Counted from the first letter of the stretch, positions 1 through 12,300 are shown. The stretch is 64,000 nt of DNA from Turritopsis dohrnii (GCA_027922465.2 BQMF02000471.1:62001-126000), one strand, 5' to 3'. Translations and numbers: made by a program. Notes: generated by a model not told the origin, from the letters alone.

Positions 1-576
1 CAATTAGTTCTGATAGTGTTCAATAAGTTTTACAGTAATAATTATCCAACTCGTGATAACTCATAAGTCCAATAAACCTGGTAGCTACGGCTCTGACTCT
101 GCTCACTAAGAGTCCAACATAACAACATCGTAAACAATTTCCTAAAGAATGTGAAAGGTGACATTGAAATGTTAATTGGTGAATTTAATATTAAATTTCT
201 ATAGAAAAGTCTTAAAATTTTAGCAACCTTGGTTGATTAACATTGCTTTTATATTTTGCGTAGCAAACCAATATCTTTAAAAATACTTACCCTTTGTGTA
301 TAATGGAACTTACAAAAAGTACAAAAGTAAAATGTATTTATAGTAAAAAAATCGCGAAATTTGGTATATACAGCTTAAATTTTTCAAAAATCCAAAATCG
401 CAAAATTTAATATACCCAAAAAGTTCTAAAATTTAAAGCATCACGAAAATATGTGATAGATTTTTTTTAAAATTTCTATTAGTATATACTTGTTAAATTT
501 TTACAGCCAAAATAAGCAAAACCTCTGCAGACACTTTTCTAAAGTGGACAAAATCTCTGGTCCCGTAAGTGTCTGT
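1..576. other. no gene seen; AT-rich intergenic or intronic DNA
   Basis: AT-rich sequence with short runs of A and T. I see no splice-bounded coding stretch and no recognisable repeat. Confidence 0.5.
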
Positions 577-580
577 TTAA

Positions 581-1056
581 AGGGATCCTGTGATGAAAAA
601 TTATTTTTTGGGACATGATAGAGATCTAAAATTTGATTAACAAGTCTTTTTACTGTTTTTTATAATTCTTTGTTGTTTTCGAGATATCTCAATTAAAAGA
701 TCTTAGATTTGATTTATGCAATGCATAATTATGATATAATAAGTGAGTAGTTAAAATTTCTCATTGCTTTTACTGATATATAAATGAATTACATCTTTGT
801 ACTTTATAATGGATCAAGAATTCTAAGGGTAATAATATGATGAAGTATGAACTAAGAATAAGTAGTAGTTGAAAAGTTACAGACATCAACAACACACTCT
901 CCTATTACATCATAATTATGCATTCATAATTTGATATTTTTAAATTGAAATATCAGTGAAAGGAGAAGAATTTTTCAAAAACTATAAAAAGACTTGTTAA
1001 TCAACTGTTAGAGCTCTATCGTGTCCCAAAAACTAATTTTTCATCACAGGATCCCT
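581..1056. mobile_element. Kolobok-type MITE with long inverted repeats and TTAA target duplication
   Basis: A 476-base element bounded by AGGGATCCTGTGATG and its reverse complement, with the inverted arms running about 75 bases inwards (for example TTGATTAACAAGTC against GACTTGTTAATCAA). TTAA flanks it at 577-580 and 1057-1060. It has no coding capacity. The combination of AGGG termini and a TTAA duplication is the Kolobok signature, and matches the larger element at 27,428-33,556, although the inner TIR sequence differs, so it is a different family. Confidence 0.75.
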
Positions 1057-1060
1057 TTAA

Positions 1061-2425
1061 GGAGGTTTCACTACTTCTTTTAATGAACATGTTGTGTTCC
1101 ATGCATAACCAGTGTGCGTTATTTCATGTTTCAAGCCTTTTGAAAAAAATTGATTTGGGTTAAATTCGCTAAATTTATATATACATGCAAAAAATCTCAT
1201 CATAGAATAAAAATCGCGAAAATTTAATAAACACGAAAAAAGGTATTTTGAAAAGATTTCGCAAATCGCTAAATTTAATACAACGAGAAAGTAAATACAC
1301 TTAAGGTATTAGGAATGGTTTTGTAATTATTCAAAGTTTCAGTGGTAATTGATTATATATACATACAAACACCACAAAAAAATCAAATTCATGTGGTGGT
1401 AAAATGGGTTTATTTTATTCTACCGCATTGAAATATTGGTTAATAATTTTTTCCCCTGAAAGAGTCACCAATTGTATCTCAGCAGTAAATCCTTGCTTTG
1501 ATGATGGACGACAGGAGGAAAAGGAGAAATAAAAAAACATGAAATGATTTATTTATCAGTGAGTGTGTAGCAGCACCCAGCTACATACAAAATACTTCAG
1601 CCATGGCATCATTAATGGGGATAATGTGTTAAAAATTTTCTTACCTCGAGTGTGTTTATGGAGATTGCAATCATATTATCATCATCACTTTGTTTTTGGC
1701 TGTGTGGGATCATCAAAGCATATAGGTACCAATATGTATAAATGTAATGGAGATGTATCGACACCAGCAAAAAGAGTCATTTTGCATAAACAATTCGCTT
1801 CTAACCATATAGTGATTTTTATTGCTATTTCTATGTTCTAACTGACTATTAAGATAATATTTGACTACACTGAATAGGTAGCATCATAGCGAAGTTTTTA
1901 GAAACTCCACGCAGTGATTTCATGATTTGCTGTTTTCATGGCCACACTCACAATAAGAAAACGTTTTAAAATATCTGCTTTTAACCTATTCCATGCAACA
2001 ACCATAGTTGGAAAATAGCCTCTGATTCAGCCTGCAACAGACTTCAGCCTACAATCGAGGACACAAAATCTTGGAATTACGGACGGACGGACGGACGGAA
2101 GGACGTACAAACGCTAATAGTCAGGTAGCTAGCTACTTGCAAAAAAAATTGGAAATGAGAGGGACAATGTAAAACTACTTTGAACTGTTAGATATCATCC
2201 CTTAGAACTAGAAAATCATTACCGGAATATCTGAAATTATTTACTGGGCGTGTCCAGTACGATTTTAATTTTGATGACGTCACACAACAAAACCAAAATT
2301 TGTTTCGAAATTTTTCAAGTATTATTATATCATTCGATAGGTTTTTTTTATGCTGCATTAAAAGCCCAATTATGTCATGGTGTGATTTTGAACTTAAAAA
2401 AAGTTATTAGGGATAAACGACTTGC
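1061..2425. other. no gene seen; short (GGAC)n tract
   Basis: No ORF here looks like a gene. A short GGAC microsatellite lies at about 2,082-2,102. Confidence 0.5.
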
Positions 2426-2430
2426 AACTA

Positions 2431-2598
2431 CATACATGGTGCGATTTCCTTTTCGCACCCCTCACTCTCCTTCTAGGATGTTTTAGGGTCAGGCTTAGGA
2501 TTATTTTTTATCTCCGTGATGAAGAGCCAACTAGTAAAAAAATATGGCAGATACATTTAGTGGGGTGCGAAAAGGAAATAGCGCCCAACTGCATTATG
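2431..2598. mobile_element. small hairpin-type MITE
   Basis: The segment ATTTCCTTTTCGCACCCC near 2,445 and its reverse complement GGGGTGCGAAAAGGAAAT near 2,562-2,579 face each other across about 100 bases. The outer ends (CATGGTGCG and CGCCCAACTG) are only partly complementary. No target duplication was identified. Confidence 0.5.
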
Positions 2599-2817
2599 TA
2601 CATTATTCACTAAGATTTCCACCATTGCCACGATCGCCATCATCATAATTATCTTCATCAGAAGTATCATAATCAAATTTCAAGTTTTCGCATCATTCGC
2701 CACAAACAACCACATAAATCAATGCATTCGAGGCCGTGCGATCGATACTCTCGCATACTTGGATGCTGCATTTTGATTTCGAGTAATTACAGGAAATCAA
2801 CTCGATGACTTCGACTG

Positions 2818-2932
2818 GTGCTGCAGGAAGCAACTTCCAGTCAATGGTTAAGACACCAGCCTCTATCTTCCATCCATGACCAATGGGACTTGGTATCTCG
2901 GGGTTGTTTTCGAGAGATCTCTCTATGACTGC
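2818..2932. repeat. 115-base direct repeat, copy 1
   Basis: Nearly identical to 3,702-3,816: one difference seen, CCTCTATC against CCTCCATC. It encodes the EIPSPIGHGWK exon on the minus strand. The sequences outside the two copies differ. Confidence 0.85.
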
Positions 2933-3701
2933 AATTTTTGCTCTCTTTTCCGTGAGTACTCGATCAGAAAACAACGATTTCGGCGATGACGTCCTTACCA
3001 GAAGCTTCATTTGTTTAGTGATCATCTTCACCAATAGATTCAATGAATGACAGTAGGAATGGGTAAAGACCCCCCGCCGGTTCTGCCGCCCCTGAGGGCT
3101 ATTATATGGGGAGATGAAGATTGCACTATGACGATGTCATTAGAAATAGAACAATAGGAAAATGGCCTGGAAACGGGCAGCTGTTTATTAATAAAAAAAT
3201 ATCTCAGCTCTGAAAAAAAAGTGTCGTTTGGCACAAAGGAAGACCTTTCGTCTCTTCTCCTGCCGACAGTTTTTTTTTGTTCTTCTTCGTGCACTCGATA
3301 AAACATTGCTGTTTTTTCCATGACATAATAGAATCTTTAAGCGTTCGAAATAATAAACGGGGGTTCAACATTTTTGAAAATATAATAATGTTACAAAGAT
3401 TTTTTTATGAAAACATTGAACAAAGATATCGAACGTATATTTTTCTAAAACATTTTATTTAAAAGTAACAAGGTTTTTGTTTGTTTGTTTTTTTAAATGA
3501 TACAATGAATGATTTTTTTCATATATTGCACCTCTGAATATGTACTTTCGATTATCCGATTTGTCTAGAAGGAAGGAAAGATGGCGGAGAAATTTTAGTT
3601 TGTTGTTGTTGGAATAGCGTGATTTTTCTTTTTGTGATAACTTGTTTAATAAATAATTTTAGGTGCTCCGATAAAAAAATAATTAATACTGATTATCTTA
3701 A

Positions 3702-3816
3702 GTGCTGCAGGAAGCAACTTCCAGTCAATGGTTAAGACACCAGCCTCCATCTTCCATCCATGACCAATGGGACTTGGTATCTCGGGGTTGTTTTCGAGAG
3801 ATCTCTCTATGACTGC
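3702..3816. repeat. 115-base direct repeat, copy 2
   Basis: Second copy of the segment at 2,818-2,932. This copy is in frame with the upstream LPPARDALLCHCKR stretch, while copy 1 is in frame with the Cys-rich tail. This suggests a partial duplication with an insertion between the copies. Confidence 0.85.
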
Positions 3817-4499
3817 TGTCACATATGACACTCGCTTGCAATGACACAGTAAAGCGTCTCTTGCTGGTGGTAGTTTCTGTGGTTCGGGAGCCTTGCGACT
3901 CGAACAAAACTTTTTTCAGCGGGCTTTGTTGGTGTCATTATATACATTTAACTGCGAACATTCTCAGACAAACGCCTCTATGTTTTGAAGCAATGTGGCG
4001 TCGATGTCAAAAGAGTTCCCAAATGACGCAAAAGTAGCTTTGAATTCTTCAGAAGCTTGCAACAACTTAAATGCTGTAGTTTTTCCAACTCCATAGAACG
4101 CGCTGGTATAATCGTTACCAGTGAATGCGTGGAGTGCTGGTATCGCATGACAGCATTCAAGGCAGGGCCCACGCAGCGTTTTTGAAAGTGAGGGGGCAAA
4201 ATATCCTCTTCTGAAGGTCAAGAAAATTATGAAACTTCGGTTTTCTAGATTGGCTAAAACACACTCATAATTTTTAATTATAGTTAAGGATTCAAGAAAT
4301 AATTGTGAAACTATCAAAGCAAGTGATCTAAGCAGAGAAATTGATTTTCAAAAGCATGTTATTCCCAAAAGATTTGATTATTCCTGTTACCAGCAACTGC
4401 CAATCTAGTAATTGCTTACTACTACTCAATAATTGTTCAACTACTACTGCTTGTGCATGCTGTTCTTCCGCCTTCCAGCAAAATAATTATCAGAAAAAC

Positions 4500-5640
4500 C
4501 GAAAAACAGCCATTTTAAATAAACCAGCCAAACTTAATGCTCCGATAAAATTTACTTCTCCAGAAAGATTAAAACTAACATTACAAGATCATCGTTTGAA
4601 ATGTGAACAACTTGAGAGTGAACTTTCTAAAATGAGAACCGCTATACATAAACATGGTGAATCTATTGATGCAAAATTGAATCAAGATTTTCAGACATTG
4701 TTTTCTGGTTGTGATCAAAAAGAAGTGCCAAATTTTATGAAATTGTTTTGGGGATGAACAGCAAAAATACATCAATGCATCCTGTTCAAGCAGTGTCAGA
4801 TATCATCCTATGATCATTAAATTTTGCTTGAATTTAGCAGCAAAATCATCTTCAGCATTATTCTGATTTACGATATGATAGCAACTGGTGGTGGAATATT
4901 AGTTCTTCCAAGTTTACGAACATTGCAGGATTACAAGAATTACATCCGTCCAACCCGTGGTTTTAACCCTGCTGTAATTAATGATCTTAAAGCTAAAACA
5001 ATTAATTTTTCTGGACCTGAAAGATTCGTTACAATTCCGTTCGACGAAATGAAAATTCAAGAAGACTTATTATGGGACAAATATTCTGGTGAATTTATTG
5101 GTTTTGTTGATTTGGGTGATATTAACACAAATTATGCAACTTAAAAGAATGTTGAAGAACTTGCCACCCATATATTGGTATTTCTAGTCAAAAGCATTGT
5201 AAATCCACTATCTTTCAGTTTTGCAACATTTGCAACAACTGGGATTTCTTCGCATCAAATTATGCCTATATTTTGGAAGGCTGTTGGTTATCTTGAACAG
5301 ATAAATTTACAAATTGTAGCTGCTACTGCTGATGGTGCATCTCCTAATCGTCGTTTTTTCAGAATGCCCAAATTTTTGCAAGGTGAATCTGAAGTTGAGG
5401 ATGATATATACCGTGCAAAAAACATTCATACCAACAGTAATCGCTACATTTACTTCTTTGCTGATGTACCACACCTGATAAAAACTGCTCGTAATTGTTT
5501 GAGTAATTCTGGATCTGGTCGTGCTACAAGGTACATGTAGAATAGTGGTTTTTGCCTGTTATGGTGTCATATCTCCCAAATTTATTATGAGCAATTAGAA
5601 AGTGGCTTGAAATTTGTTCCAAAACGGTTATTTTTATAGC
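4500..5640 (+). pseudogene. P-element-like transposase (THAP9-type), degenerate
   Basis: Successive plus-strand segments match the P-element/THAP9 transposase family in order. First comes a coiled region around KLNAPIKFTSPERLKLT, then a short stretch ending in YHPMIIKFCLNLAAKSSSA. Next are ILVLPSLRTLQDYKNYIRPT, FDEMKIQEDLLWD and FVDLGDINTNYAT, followed by VAATADGASPNRRFF and FFADVPHLIKTARNCLSNS. The FDEM and ATADGAS aspartates would be catalytic RNase H-like residues. The frame is lost around 4,860, and in-frame stops occur at 5,142-5,144 (TAA) and 5,538-5,540 (TAG). The THAP domain is not visible and the C-terminus is cut by the MITE that begins near 5,621. Confidence 0.8.
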
Positions 5641-5890
5641 CACAAATGCTTTAAAATGCATTGTTGTTGGCACCAATTATTTTAGGACTTTAAAGTGACC
5701 CATTTCCTGGATTAGCAAACTGTTGCTATTAAATGGCCTCATGACTTTGTATAACTTATACAAAGTAAATATTTGTTGTCATTGCAAATCAAACAAACAC
5801 TTTATATATATATATATATATACAAAAAAACTACATTTTAAATGCCAAGCTTTCGAGATTATTCTCTTTGTATATATATCTTCGTATATA

Positions 5891-5983
<93 letters not shown>

Positions 5984-6408
5984 TTATAGATAAAATGAAA
6001 ATATAATTCAATATTAGTAAGAAGATGTTGAAATGGCTACTACATTTTATTTGTTATGTGGATTTTTGGAAGAAAGAAGAACTTGTTTACACATGGTTAC
6101 TTATGTGAATGTGGTTCAACAGATTCCTTGAAACATGGTTTTCATGAACACACCATCAGTAACACACCTAGAAAAAAATGTTACTTGGCTATAATATTTT
6201 ATTTTGTTCTGATTATTATTCATGCATAGAAAAACCTAGTTCCCATAAAAGGCTATTTGCTTGAGCAACAACAAATAAAATTAATTAAAATGCAATTATT
6301 AAACAAATAAATATACTTACCAAAATTCTTCTAGTTGAACTTCTTCTAGTCACATTAGCCCAAAAATAAATGTTTTCACAAATTTGTGGCTATAAAAATA
6401 GCCGTTTT
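5621..6408. mobile_element. TIR element inserted in the P-element-like pseudogene
   Basis: AAAACGGTTATTTTTATAGC at 5,621 faces GGCTATAAAAATAGCCGTTTT, ending near 6,408. The inner bases of the right arm are themselves palindromic (GGCTATAAAAATAGCC). It interrupts the transposase after LKFVPK, and contains a long TA microsatellite. No ORF of its own and no clear target duplication. Confidence 0.6.
5885..5979. repeat. (TA)n microsatellite
   Basis: About 45 TA units with occasional interruptions; the periodic tyrosine/isoleucine ORF across it is an artefact. Confidence 0.95.
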
Positions 6409-6464
6409 TAATTTAGCAGGAACTATCGATGTCCACCACCATCTTTGCTAACACTTGCTTGTTT

Positions 6465-6660
6465 AAATTTCGGTCCGCAAAGAATGCTTCTTTGATGTTT
6501 TCTTTGCAGCTTTGTGTTTCTCATGAACATCTTTAGCAAATGAGAAAGTGCGAACTCATACAAATAACGTGAGTACTTGTTCCAAAAGATTCATGCTGAT
6601 TTCTGAATCAACTTTTGGATCAATGTCATGAAGAGTGACAATAATATATTTAAAATTCAG
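6465..6660 (-). pseudogene. C-terminal fragment of the C2H2-containing TE gene
   Basis: The minus strand reads HDIDPKVDSEISMNLLEQVL, then after a TGA RTFSFAKDVHEKHKAAKK and KHSLRTEI followed by a stop. This lysine-rich tail looks like the end of the helical protein encoded at 7,429-8,312, separated from it by the fragment at 6,894-7,340. That link is inference from similar arrangements in repetitive cnidarian genes. Confidence 0.4.
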
Positions 6661-6893
6661 AAAACCTAAAAATACTTACAACTTGGATAAATAAAGTGTA
6701 AAATAATGATTTCGCAAATAATCCTCTCACTGTAGAAATTAAAAATTGAAATAACCAAAATATTTTCAATTCAAACGCAGAGATGAGAAAAACTCTGTGA
6801 AGTAGTACTCCCAAATCACATTCTTGGAAAAACACTTAAAACAAATACTGGGCAAACGTACCCTGCCAAACATTGAAAAAAAAAGACTCTGTC

Positions 6894-7340
6894 TCACAAA
6901 CCCCCGTGAATGTTGTCAAATCTTAAGTCATCAGCAGAATATGCCCTAAAGGGAACACGTGAACCTCTTAGGCACAGTAAAGAGGCTTTTGTCTGTTCCA
7001 TTGAGAGCCGTGTTCTTAGCCAATCCATGACCGTACCATAAGTATCACCGGACTGTTCAGATAACTTTCCAGCAAGATGAGACAGAAATCTTCTGCACTC
7101 ATTTCCGGTACCTCCATTCGTTCCAAAGACCAGAGGTGTGAATGTTCCATGCTCAATTTCGAGAACTCTTTGCAGGTATTCACGTTTTTTGGATTCCTCA
7201 TGTCTGCGAAAAACTACAGAAGTATCAAGGTTTTTGTTGGTCTTGGAATTAACGTGCGTAACTCTAACGTCAAAAAATGCCGTTTCTCCCTTCCTCCAAA
7301 AACCTCTTGCCTTCATATCGAGTTCATATCAATGTCATAA
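6894..7340 (-). pseudogene. retroelement-associated C-terminal fragment (FFDVRVTHVNS family)
   Basis: An uninterrupted 140-residue minus-strand frame with ARGFWRKGETAFFDVRVTHV, then KKREYLQRVLEIEHGTFTPL, VFGTNGGTGNECRRFL and a final LRTRLS region. I recognise this as a domain common in invertebrate repetitive elements at the end of reverse-transcriptase proteins. The F-D-V-R and EIEHG...FG pattern would fit a PD-(D/E)XK-like fold, but that is a guess. No reverse transcriptase is adjacent, so it is a 5'-truncated copy. Confidence 0.5.
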
Positions 7341-7428
7341 ATGGTTTTATATTTTGATCTTATGGTGCAGTCTTCAAGCATTGTTTTGACCATATAATTT
7401 TAATATAATTTTAACATACAATTTTAAC

Positions 7429-8312
7429 TTAAAAATGTGCTGTTTCAGATCTAAAGAATTTTTCACTTTTCAAAAACGGATCTTGCATTTGTTTGTTAAC
7501 TCTCCATAACCCCCCACGGTCACAAACATTAACTAGAGTTTGTGAAACATCAAAATCAATTTTACATGCATGTAAAATAGCAGCACACTGTCTATTATAA
7601 ATATTAGTACACTTTTTTGAAAACCTAAATTTGTTATAAAGCTTATGAAGTATAAATCCATTTATATACTGAAAGCATTTTGTTTCTTTATCAGTGATAG
7701 ATGTTATGGCTTTTGGATCAGTGTTTTTTGTGTTGATATCAGAAAGATGAATTAGAAGATGGTTTGCTACTTCACTCATCAAGATAATAGAATAAATAAA
7801 AACATATTTTGAAGGGAAAACATTCTCAGCCAACAACCCATAAAAACGTGCATAAAATGTTTCAGCATTGCCATCAAAATTGTCAAAAATGGGCCTTAAC
7901 TTTTCCCATAAATTTTTCGTTTCTTCCCAAGAAATAGAAAAATTTTCAAAGATTTTTCTGGTTTCTTCAGGTAAACATAAATCTGCAGCAACAATAGTGG
8001 CACATTTTTTCAAAATGGAACTGAGAGTGCACAACGGTAGCTTTTTTTTAATGAGAAAACATCTTTTTCTTCATCAACAGATTCAGGAGAATGAAATTTA
8101 TGTTTAGTGTTGATATGTCGTGCTAATCCTCTCCGTGATTTACATATTTTCTCACAATGATTGCATTTTGTGGCTTGATTTGTGTCAACAGTTATTTCCG
8201 TCACTACAACATCTATTTCATTATTCAAATCCATGTCATCATCAAGGAAGCCTCCATCGAGAAGGTAAAACAGATCATCAAGTTCTTCTCCAGCAAAGAA
8301 AAACACTCTCAC
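7429..8312 (-). pseudogene. C2H2 zinc-finger plus helical protein of a transposable element, frameshifted
   Basis: The N-terminal part (8,312-8,010) is acidic and carries one clear C2H2 finger, CNHCEKICKSRRGLARHINTKH spacing (C-x2-C-x12-H-x4-H). The frame then changes near 8,025-8,048, next to a run of eight T's on the plus strand. It continues from 8,034 to 7,429 with LPEETRKIFENFSISWEETK and a helical region rich in Asn and Lys. No host orthologue is recognised. The family appears to be TE-derived or TE-borne; a finger for DNA binding is the only function that can be inferred. Confidence 0.5.
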
Positions 8313-8603
8313 TATTACGCCATTTTAATATTCTGTGCAGGATGAGCCGGCCGTCAAACAACATTTCTACTTGAAAAGTAGAAAATACAAAAACGGTCCA
8401 CAGAGCTTCCAGACTATCTTTTTCTTGTGACTATGTTTAGATTAGTGCCTTAAAACATCTAAACATTCCAATCATTCTCATCATAGAGATTCTTGTTAAT
8501 TTTTTTGTTTTCACAGCAGCCAGCTTTCAATTCTATCCTTGCAGATGACACTTGCAGCAGAGCTATATAACTTGGTATAAAGTAATATATATATTTTTTA
8601 TAG

Positions 8604-9396
8604 AAGCCTCCGATGTGTATATGTTATCTAAAGATGAAAATTGTGCTCAAGATGTCAAAAAATTATGTACTAAAGTGAAAAAGGACAATAATTTTGCTGT
8701 TTTTGTTTGTTTGCAAGATGTAGCTCGTGTAAGTTGATTTTTTATAGAGACGTTCATGCACTTATGTTATAAATTCTAAATTTTGAACAATTTCATTTAG
8801 AGAGATGAAGATGATGTTTCTGACGAATGCCAAGAGGTATCAAGTTCATCAGAAAATTTATTTTATGCACACACAATAGTTTTGTGTTGAAGAATTCCAG
8901 CCATTAATGCTGTAGTTTTCCAGATTTTGTTTCAAAACCTTACACGATTTAACATGATTTATTATTGTTAATTTGCATTCTTTTAAATTTTAGAAATTGT
9001 GGCATTACAAATTTAACCTAACCCAAGATGCAAGGTTTGACGAGGCAGCTATTAAAGTTTGCTTGTCTTCTATTGACAAGGTAATATAATATTTAGCTTA
9101 TTGTGGTATAAACAAATCCCTGACTTGATATTGATCTTTTTATATAGTCTTTTCTTTCCCAGTTGAAAGATGAATGCTCAACTTCAATCAGCAGACCGGG
9201 TTTTCTGATGAATTGTTTGATTGAAAATCGACATCAAGTGGAAGATCAAAAATGTCAATCATTCCTCAATAAAATGGCTGCAATTGTGTTTTCTGATTAT
9301 CGGTTGATTTATGGATTTTATGACGACTGTGCAGCTGATGTCAAGAAAACAAGTTGTGGTATATTGTCTCAGCCAGTTGATTACGAAAAAGTGCAG
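8604..9396 (+). other. GLG1: GLG1 exons 1-4 of those visible (first Cys-rich repeats)
   Basis: Exons 8604-8728, 8801-8836, 8994-9080 and 9163-9396. The second is a 36-base microexon reading RDEDDVSDECQE. The fourth contains CQSFLNKMAAIVFSDYRLIY and CAADVKKTSC. The first visible exon starts in phase 2 after a TATAG acceptor, so at least one exon lies upstream. Introns here are 72-157 bases long. Confidence 0.9.
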
Positions 9397-12300
9397 GTAA
9401 AGTAAATTGCTTGATCCACTGATCCTCAGACTCCCTTTCTTTCCAGTATATAATTGAATAATTGGATTGTTTTAAGAACCATTATAGATTATAACAACAT
9501 AATTTAAAGATTTAAATTTGCTAATCTGTGTGTACCATTAAGTTCCTTGCTGTTTAATGTTTATTACACTATATGCATTTAGAATTCCATCTTTTTGTCT
9601 CGTCCTTTTGAACATAGAAATACGAAACTGCTTTAAGATCCTTGTTTTTCTGCTGTTTTCTCATGTTTAATGACATTAGCTGTATTTTTTAGAAAATTAC
9701 TATTTTTAAATTAATTAAGTGTTTAATTGTACTAAGGGTGTCATTTTTGAACAATAGGTTTTTCAAATGACAGTTTTCATTTTTGATTATTTGGTTAATT
9801 TTATCCCAAGCAAAACGATTAATTTTGATTCTTCTTAGTTTTGTTTAGTATTTGTTTAGTATTTGATATATAATTTTATATATAATTTACATCAATGTAT
9901 TCTAAAGAGGAATCAAAAAGTTTTCATTTTTAGATTTCTGCGTAGACAAGAAAGGCTTTACGATCGTCTTTGTTTTTTGGATTTCTGCGTAAGCAAGAAA
10001 TACTTAACGATCGTCCGTGTTTTTCTGTTTTTCGGATTTCTGCGTAAGCAAGAAATACTTTACGATCGTCTTTCTCCACCTTAGCGGCAGTTTATTGGCT
10101 CAATCTGCGCCGTGCCATGTGATCATCCGGGTATTTTTTGACTTTTTATTTGCACGCCGTTTGCAAAATGGTATACTATCAGCGGTACCGAAGAAACCCA
10201 CTTAGATTTCCAAAAGTTTATTGATCAATGTGGAATATATTTAAAAGAAGATGTACACTTCCAAAACCGAAAGTAAAGGGTAGATAATTTATCTTACAAT
10301 GATTCTACTGTGTTCATTCTTTTCTAAAAACAAGTTTACAATGATTTGTAAAAACAGTGTGTGAAAAAGGAATGCTTTTGTTTCTTAGAAAATGTTTGGG
10401 ATTCTTATAAGCCTTTCTAAATACAAAAGACTGTTTGTTTCATGTGTGGGCTGTAATGCTTTTTAAGCTCTGGGTACGTACAGCTCAGCTCAGTTTCCTC
10501 TTCAGCTCAACAAGAATGTCTAGTCTACCCTGCCTGTGCATCATTTTATGTTTGATGTTTCTCTAGCTGCTTTTTTAGCTTATTTATTTGTGTAGTTCTT
10601 GGCTGTACTATTAATGTCTTGAATTAGGAATGGGGACTTCCTATTTATGATAGCAAACTGAAATTTATCTTTACTGTCAGTAAATTTTAGTAAATGGCGG
10701 ACATCTTTTTTTAATACAAATTTCTGCTTACAGTTATGTTTGCTAGTTTTGGTAAGTTTGGGTCATATTTTTTCATAATCCAAATCTTTGTTTACTTTTT
10801 GTGTTTGGGAAGTCTTTTCTTAATTAAGAAGATTGACCGTATATATTGAAAGACTTACGTAATCACTGTGATATCTTAAAGTATCTATTTAAATTTAATG
10901 TTCTTTTGTTATAATTAATGCTTATAAAGATGTATTTTGTATCATTAAAATTTACGCTTTCCTTTTTGTGCTTGTGAATTAGGAATTATATTAGGATGAC
11001 AGGCAAGACATATTGAATTCATAAATTCGTAACATTTACATTGACGTACATCCATACTCACTGAATCCTTAATATCATTTCGTACTAATGAAATAAAGAA
11101 CATTATGTCGTTCGTTCAGATATAGTCAAGTTTAATGTTGTTTATTGGTATAAAGTTTTGCATAGTGGCAATTATGTTCTATCCAGATTTTTGGGGAGTA
11201 CTGATCAGAAATTTGTATTGCGGAAAGGATTAAACCTTTCTTAAATTTCATGAATGTTGTAGCCTTTCTTTTTTCACACATCAGCTGATTTTGCAGAAAT
11301 CCTTATGCCTGCGAGGGCATCTTGTTCTTCGTTTTTTTTCATCTACTGTCCAAACCTACGCATATTTGTTTCTTAAATTTCATTGGTTCATAAAAAAGCC
11401 GTCTCAATCGTGATTGGTGCATAATGCCCGATTTCTATGAAAGGGTGCTAATATAGCCACCTTAATTTCAATCATGGAGGTATAAAACAGAAGGAGAACG
11501 AACTCTTATTTTTCTATTATTCAGATAATGACTATTCTATTCATTGCGGTATCACTTTGATGTCATCCGTGATGCGCTTTCGGCTGGTTGTCGGTGAAAC
11601 GAATACTTTTTTAAAAATTAACGACAATTTAAAAACCAAATATCATCCATTATAACAACCGATCAACTTGCTGCATAGTGACAAGCAGATTATTAAACCT
11701 AAAGCTTCCTTGAGAAACAAATGAAAATCTATGTTTTTATACAGAGTTGAAGATATCGCGTAATTCATGTATAAGTTCCAATCTACATATCTTCTGACTT
11801 AAATGCGCCTCGACAGTGCCGCGGTACGTGCAAAAACTTAGGATTATTCTCTCTTCAAAAACTGAAGCTCAGCGAAACTGCTTGAGGGGATCACGAGATA
11901 TATAGACCTGAAGTTGCAATGTTTTCGTTGCATATTTGTGACGTTTTTGCATAATTCTCCCAATTCCTACAGATTATGCATGCTAAGAACTTTACCCTAA
12001 CGATCTTTAATCACATTGGAGAATTGATATGAACGAAATTTTCACGCAAGAACGCCAAAATTATAAAAATTATGCAAGATGATAGCAATTATATGTTATT
12101 ACACACTGAGGACTTAAACAATTCAGCGCATCACGGATAGTACAATAGCAGATTTTGAGTTCGTTCTCCTTCTGTTTTATACCTCCATGCTTCAATAGCG
12201 ACAGTTTATTGGCTTGATTTCCGCCATGTGATCATCATGTTTTTTCCAGATTTTTGGGGAGTACAAGATCAGAAATTTAATAAAAATATATTGCGGATTA

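Larger units (their letters stand above)
2608..4160 (-). pseudogene. TE-borne gene with helix-two-turn-helix nuclease-like motif and Cys-rich tail, broken
   Basis: Reading the minus strand from about 4,160, the peptide contains HAFTGNDYTSAFYGVGKTTA. This resembles the GCDYxxGxxGIGxKTA helix-two-turn-helix of FEN/XPG-type nucleases; I infer a PIN-like nuclease relative, and no catalytic acidic cluster is visible here. Further on come LPPARDALLCHCKR and IERSLENNPEIPSPIGHGWK, and finally a Cys-rich end (SCNYSKSKCSIQVCES) with an acidic tail. The end is interrupted by an in-frame TGA at about 2,690-2,692 before a terminal TAA near 2,608. The exon with EIPSPIGHGWK occurs twice, so the copy is rearranged. 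I know this protein architecture only as a repetitive family in invertebrate genomes. Confidence 0.5.

Noticed and set aside
3040..3321. 93-codon minus-strand ORF
   Set aside because: Lies between the two copies of the duplicated exon and has no recognisable motif.
4161..4345. Possible hAT terminus (CAGGGCCCACGCAGCG with a GAGGGGGC stretch)
   Set aside because: Looks like a hAT end, but no matching opposite end or duplication could be found.
5723..5989. ORF rich in Tyr-Ile repeats
   Set aside because: It is the translation of a TA microsatellite.
8520..8578. Possible upstream GLG1 exon (FNSILADDTCSRAI)
   Set aside because: It has acceptor-like AG and a Cys, but no GT donor in a workable phase before a stop, so I could not join it to 8,604.
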